Position numbers and translations under genes: made by a program
Origin: an uncultured Litorilinea sp.
GTDB lineage: Bacteria; Chloroflexota; Anaerolineae; Caldilineales; Caldilineaceae
Assembly: GCA_946885925.1 (NCBI GenBank)
Contig: CAMPHP010000165.1
Location: 1 to 6,780, forward strand
Direction of reading: 5' to 3'
DNA: 6,780 nucleotides
Notes under the pieces: model-generated
The model's database searches: none
Seen by the model: only the letters and a program-made list of their open reading frames with translations
What the model was told of the DNA's origin: nothing
Shown: positions 5,492-6,780 of the stretch, in pieces
Numbering within the stretch: position 1 is the first letter of the stretch
How the letters are laid out: each line of letters begins with the position of its first letter

Positions 5492-6598
5492 ATGCGAGAA
5501 TTGGTTCAACCTGTCTATGGGGGAGATATGACCATACAAGAGATCAGCGTGCAGCGACTCATGAGCCAACGGCTATTACAGCCCACATTGTCGACTCCGG
5601 CAGAGGTGGTGCGGTGGATGGGGGCAGTGCAGGCGCAGGATTTTCTTGGCTCGCTGTGGGCAATCGGTTGTCGGATGCAGGATGCGACCGAAGGGGTCGT
5701 TGAGCAAGCGATTGCCGAGAGAACGATATTGCGTACTTGGCCGATGCGCGGCACGGTCCATTTTGTGCCAGCGGAGGATGCGCGCTGGATGCTCGACCTG
5801 ATGACGCCACGGGTAATCACTCGCTCCCAATATTATTACCGGCAGGCTGGCTTAGATGACGCGGTCTTTGCACGCAGCCGCGACCTATTTATTCGAGCGT
5901 TGGAGGGTGGCAAGCAGCTAACACGCGGGAAGCTATATGAACTGCTGGAGGCTGAAGGGATTGCAACGGTGAACAGCCGCGGACTCTTCATCATCGGCAA
6001 TCTGTCGCAAACGGGCTTGATCTGCTTTGGCGCGCGCCAGGGCAAGCAGCCGACCTTTACGCTGCTCGATGAGTGGGTTCCCAATATGCGGACGCTCACC
6101 CGTGAGGAGGCGTTGGCGGAGATAGCATTGCGTTATTTCCGCAGCCACGGCCCGGCGACAATCCACGATTTCGTATGGTGGACGGGACTGCTCATGGCAG
6201 ATGCGCGTGCGGGGCTGGATGCTGTAAAGTCTCACTTCATTGAGGAAACCATTGAGGGCAAAACCTATTGGTGGGCTGAGACAATGTCTAGCGTGCCAAT
6301 GAGTTCGCCCGCTCTTCATCTGCTGCCAGCCTTTGACGAGTATATGGTGAGCTATGAAGACCGCAGCGCCTCGCTCGACCCACAACACGAAAGGTTGTCG
6401 GTATCAGCAAACCATCTTAGTTCCATCATCGTCATTGATGGGCAGGTGGTGGGTAACTGGAAGCGGACAATCAAGAAAGGCGCGGTCATGATTGAAACAA
6501 CTCTTGCCCGAACATTGACCCCTGCCGAGAGCGAACAATTTGAATCCGCCGCCCAACGCTATGGGGAATTCTTGGGCTTGCCCGTGGTGATCGCATAA
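5492..6598 (+). CDS. AlkZ-like (HTH_42) winged-helix DNA-binding protein, putative DNA glycosylase
   Basis: The 368-residue protein belongs to the winged-helix HTH_42 superfamily (PF06224 type), which includes the AlkZ and YcaQ/AlkX DNA glycosylases that remove alkylated or crosslinked bases. Visible hallmarks are RWMGAVQAQDF (residues 41-51), TWPMRGTVHFVP (82-93), LLPAFDEYMVSYEDR (277-291) and IIVIDGQVVGNWKR (312-325). Q47-A48-Q49 aligns by eye with the catalytic Gln-x-Gln of AlkZ, and TVHF with the conserved beta-hairpin segment. Most relatives are unstudied, so glycosylase activity is inferred from family. Two starts are plausible. ATG 5492 follows GGGGGAGGAG almost directly. ATG 5528 follows GGGGGAG and gives MTIQEISVQRLMSQRL, closer to the usual family N-terminus. 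There is no signal peptide or membrane segment. It stands alone, 348 nt after copA and convergent with atpD. Confidence 0.85.
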   Translation: MRELVQPVYGGDMTIQEISVQRLMSQRLLQPTLSTPAEVVRWMGAVQAQDFLGSLWAIGCRMQDATEGVVEQAIAERTILRTWPMRGTVHFVPAEDARWMLDLMTPRVITRSQYYYRQAGLDDAVFARSRDLFIRALEGGKQLTRGKLYELLEAEGIATVNSRGLFIIGNLSQTGLICFGARQGKQPTFTLLDEWVPNMRTLTREEALAEIALRYFRSHGPATIHDFVWWTGLLMADARAGLDAVKSHFIEETIEGKTYWWAETMSSVPMSSPALHLLPAFDEYMVSYEDRSASLDPQHERLSVSANHLSSIIVIDGQVVGNWKRTIKKGAVMIETTLARTLTPAESEQFESAAQRYGEFLGLPVVIA

Positions 6599-6648
6599 CC
6601 AATTGTTTTGCGCGGCTATTCAAGTTGATTTGAATTTTCTCTAAACCA

Positions 6649-6686
6649 CAAAGGAGCCAACGGGAATGTCGCCGTTGGCTCCTTTG
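6649..6686. terminator. 15-bp perfect hairpin between convergent genes, bidirectional terminator
   Basis: The arms CAAAGGAGCCAACGG (6649-6663) and CCGTTGGCTCCTTTG (6672-6686) pair perfectly around an 8-nt loop, with an A-rich 5' side and T-rich 3' side. On the plus strand TTATAT follows; on the minus strand TGGTTTAG follows. It lies 51 nt after the stop of the AlkZ-like gene and 10 nt after the stop of atpD, so it probably ends transcription from both sides. Confidence 0.85.
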
Positions 6687-6695
6687 TTATATCTC

Positions 6696-6780
6696 CTATG
6701 CGTTAAGCCCTTGTAACTGTCTTGCCTTGGCGACTGCCTCGTCAATGGAGCCGGTGAAGTAGAAGGCTTCTTCGGGCAGG
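6696..6780 (-). CDS. atpD: ATP synthase F1 subunit beta, C-terminal end (runs off the right edge)
   Basis: The minus strand is open from the window edge to TAG at 6698-6696, and the last 27 residues read LPEEAFYFTGSIDEAVAKAR followed by QLQGLNA. This is the characteristic C-terminus of the F1 beta subunit: 'LPExAFYxxGxIDEAVxKAxxL'. Beta carries the catalytic nucleotide sites of the membrane-bound F1Fo ATP synthase. The catalytic parts (P-loop, DELSEED-type segment) lie outside the window. The gene is followed 10 nt later by a strong hairpin and then the convergent AlkZ-like gene, so atpC (epsilon) is not directly downstream as it is in most bacterial atp operons. Identification rests on a short but highly conserved tail. 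Confidence 0.88.
   Translation of the reverse strand, partial: LPEEAFYFTGSIDEAVAKARQLQGLNA

Noticed and set aside
5933..6388. Minus-strand frame of 151 codons inside the AlkZ-like gene
   Set aside because: It is a shadow of a gene with strong family motifs on the plus strand, and it has no recognisable motif itself.

Overview
The window is a bacterial chromosomal segment of moderate GC content, with short intergenic gaps and Shine-Dalgarno sites of the AGGAG/GGAGGG type. Several features recall Chloroflexota: the wording of the cut membrane protein at the left edge, a YcgJ-like methyltransferase, a CsoR-controlled copper operon and an AlkZ-like winged-helix protein. That assignment is an impression from sequence style, not a measured placement. 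No mobile element, tRNA, rRNA or CRISPR array is visible.

Layout. Positions 1-588 (minus) hold the first 196 codons of a polytopic membrane protein that runs off the left edge. Positions 589-948 are mostly non-coding. They carry three 13-bp tandem repeats, a possible 15-codon reading frame with a good ribosome binding site, and a possible gene remnant. Positions 949-1713 (minus) encode a class I SAM-dependent methyltransferase. It is divergent from a copper-homeostasis operon on the plus strand: csoR (1906-2184), copZ (2325-2546) and copA (2666-5143). A near-consensus sigma70-type promoter (1820-1848) and a GC-rich dyad over the predicted transcription start (1854-1880) lie before csoR. A 347-nt gap (5144-5490) follows, with a nested inverted repeat. 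Next is a 368-codon AlkZ-like (HTH_42) winged-helix protein (5492-6598). A 15-bp perfect hairpin (6649-6686) then separates it from the convergent 3' end of atpD, the F1 ATP synthase beta subunit (6696-6780, minus, cut by the window).

How the genes work together. CsoR should repress the operon until Cu(I) binds its Cys-His-Cys site. CopZ would then carry Cu(I) in the cytoplasm to CopA, a P1B-1 ATPase with two N-terminal metal-binding domains that exports it. A perfect 13-bp hairpin between copZ and copA may set their relative expression. The methyltransferase shares the csoR upstream region but has no evident functional link to copper. The AlkZ-like protein, the cut membrane protein and atpD look like independent neighbours.

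No clearly new multi-gene system is visible. The best leads are the hairpin between copZ and copA, the AlkZ-like protein with its Gln-Ala-Gln motif, and the absence of atpC after atpD.
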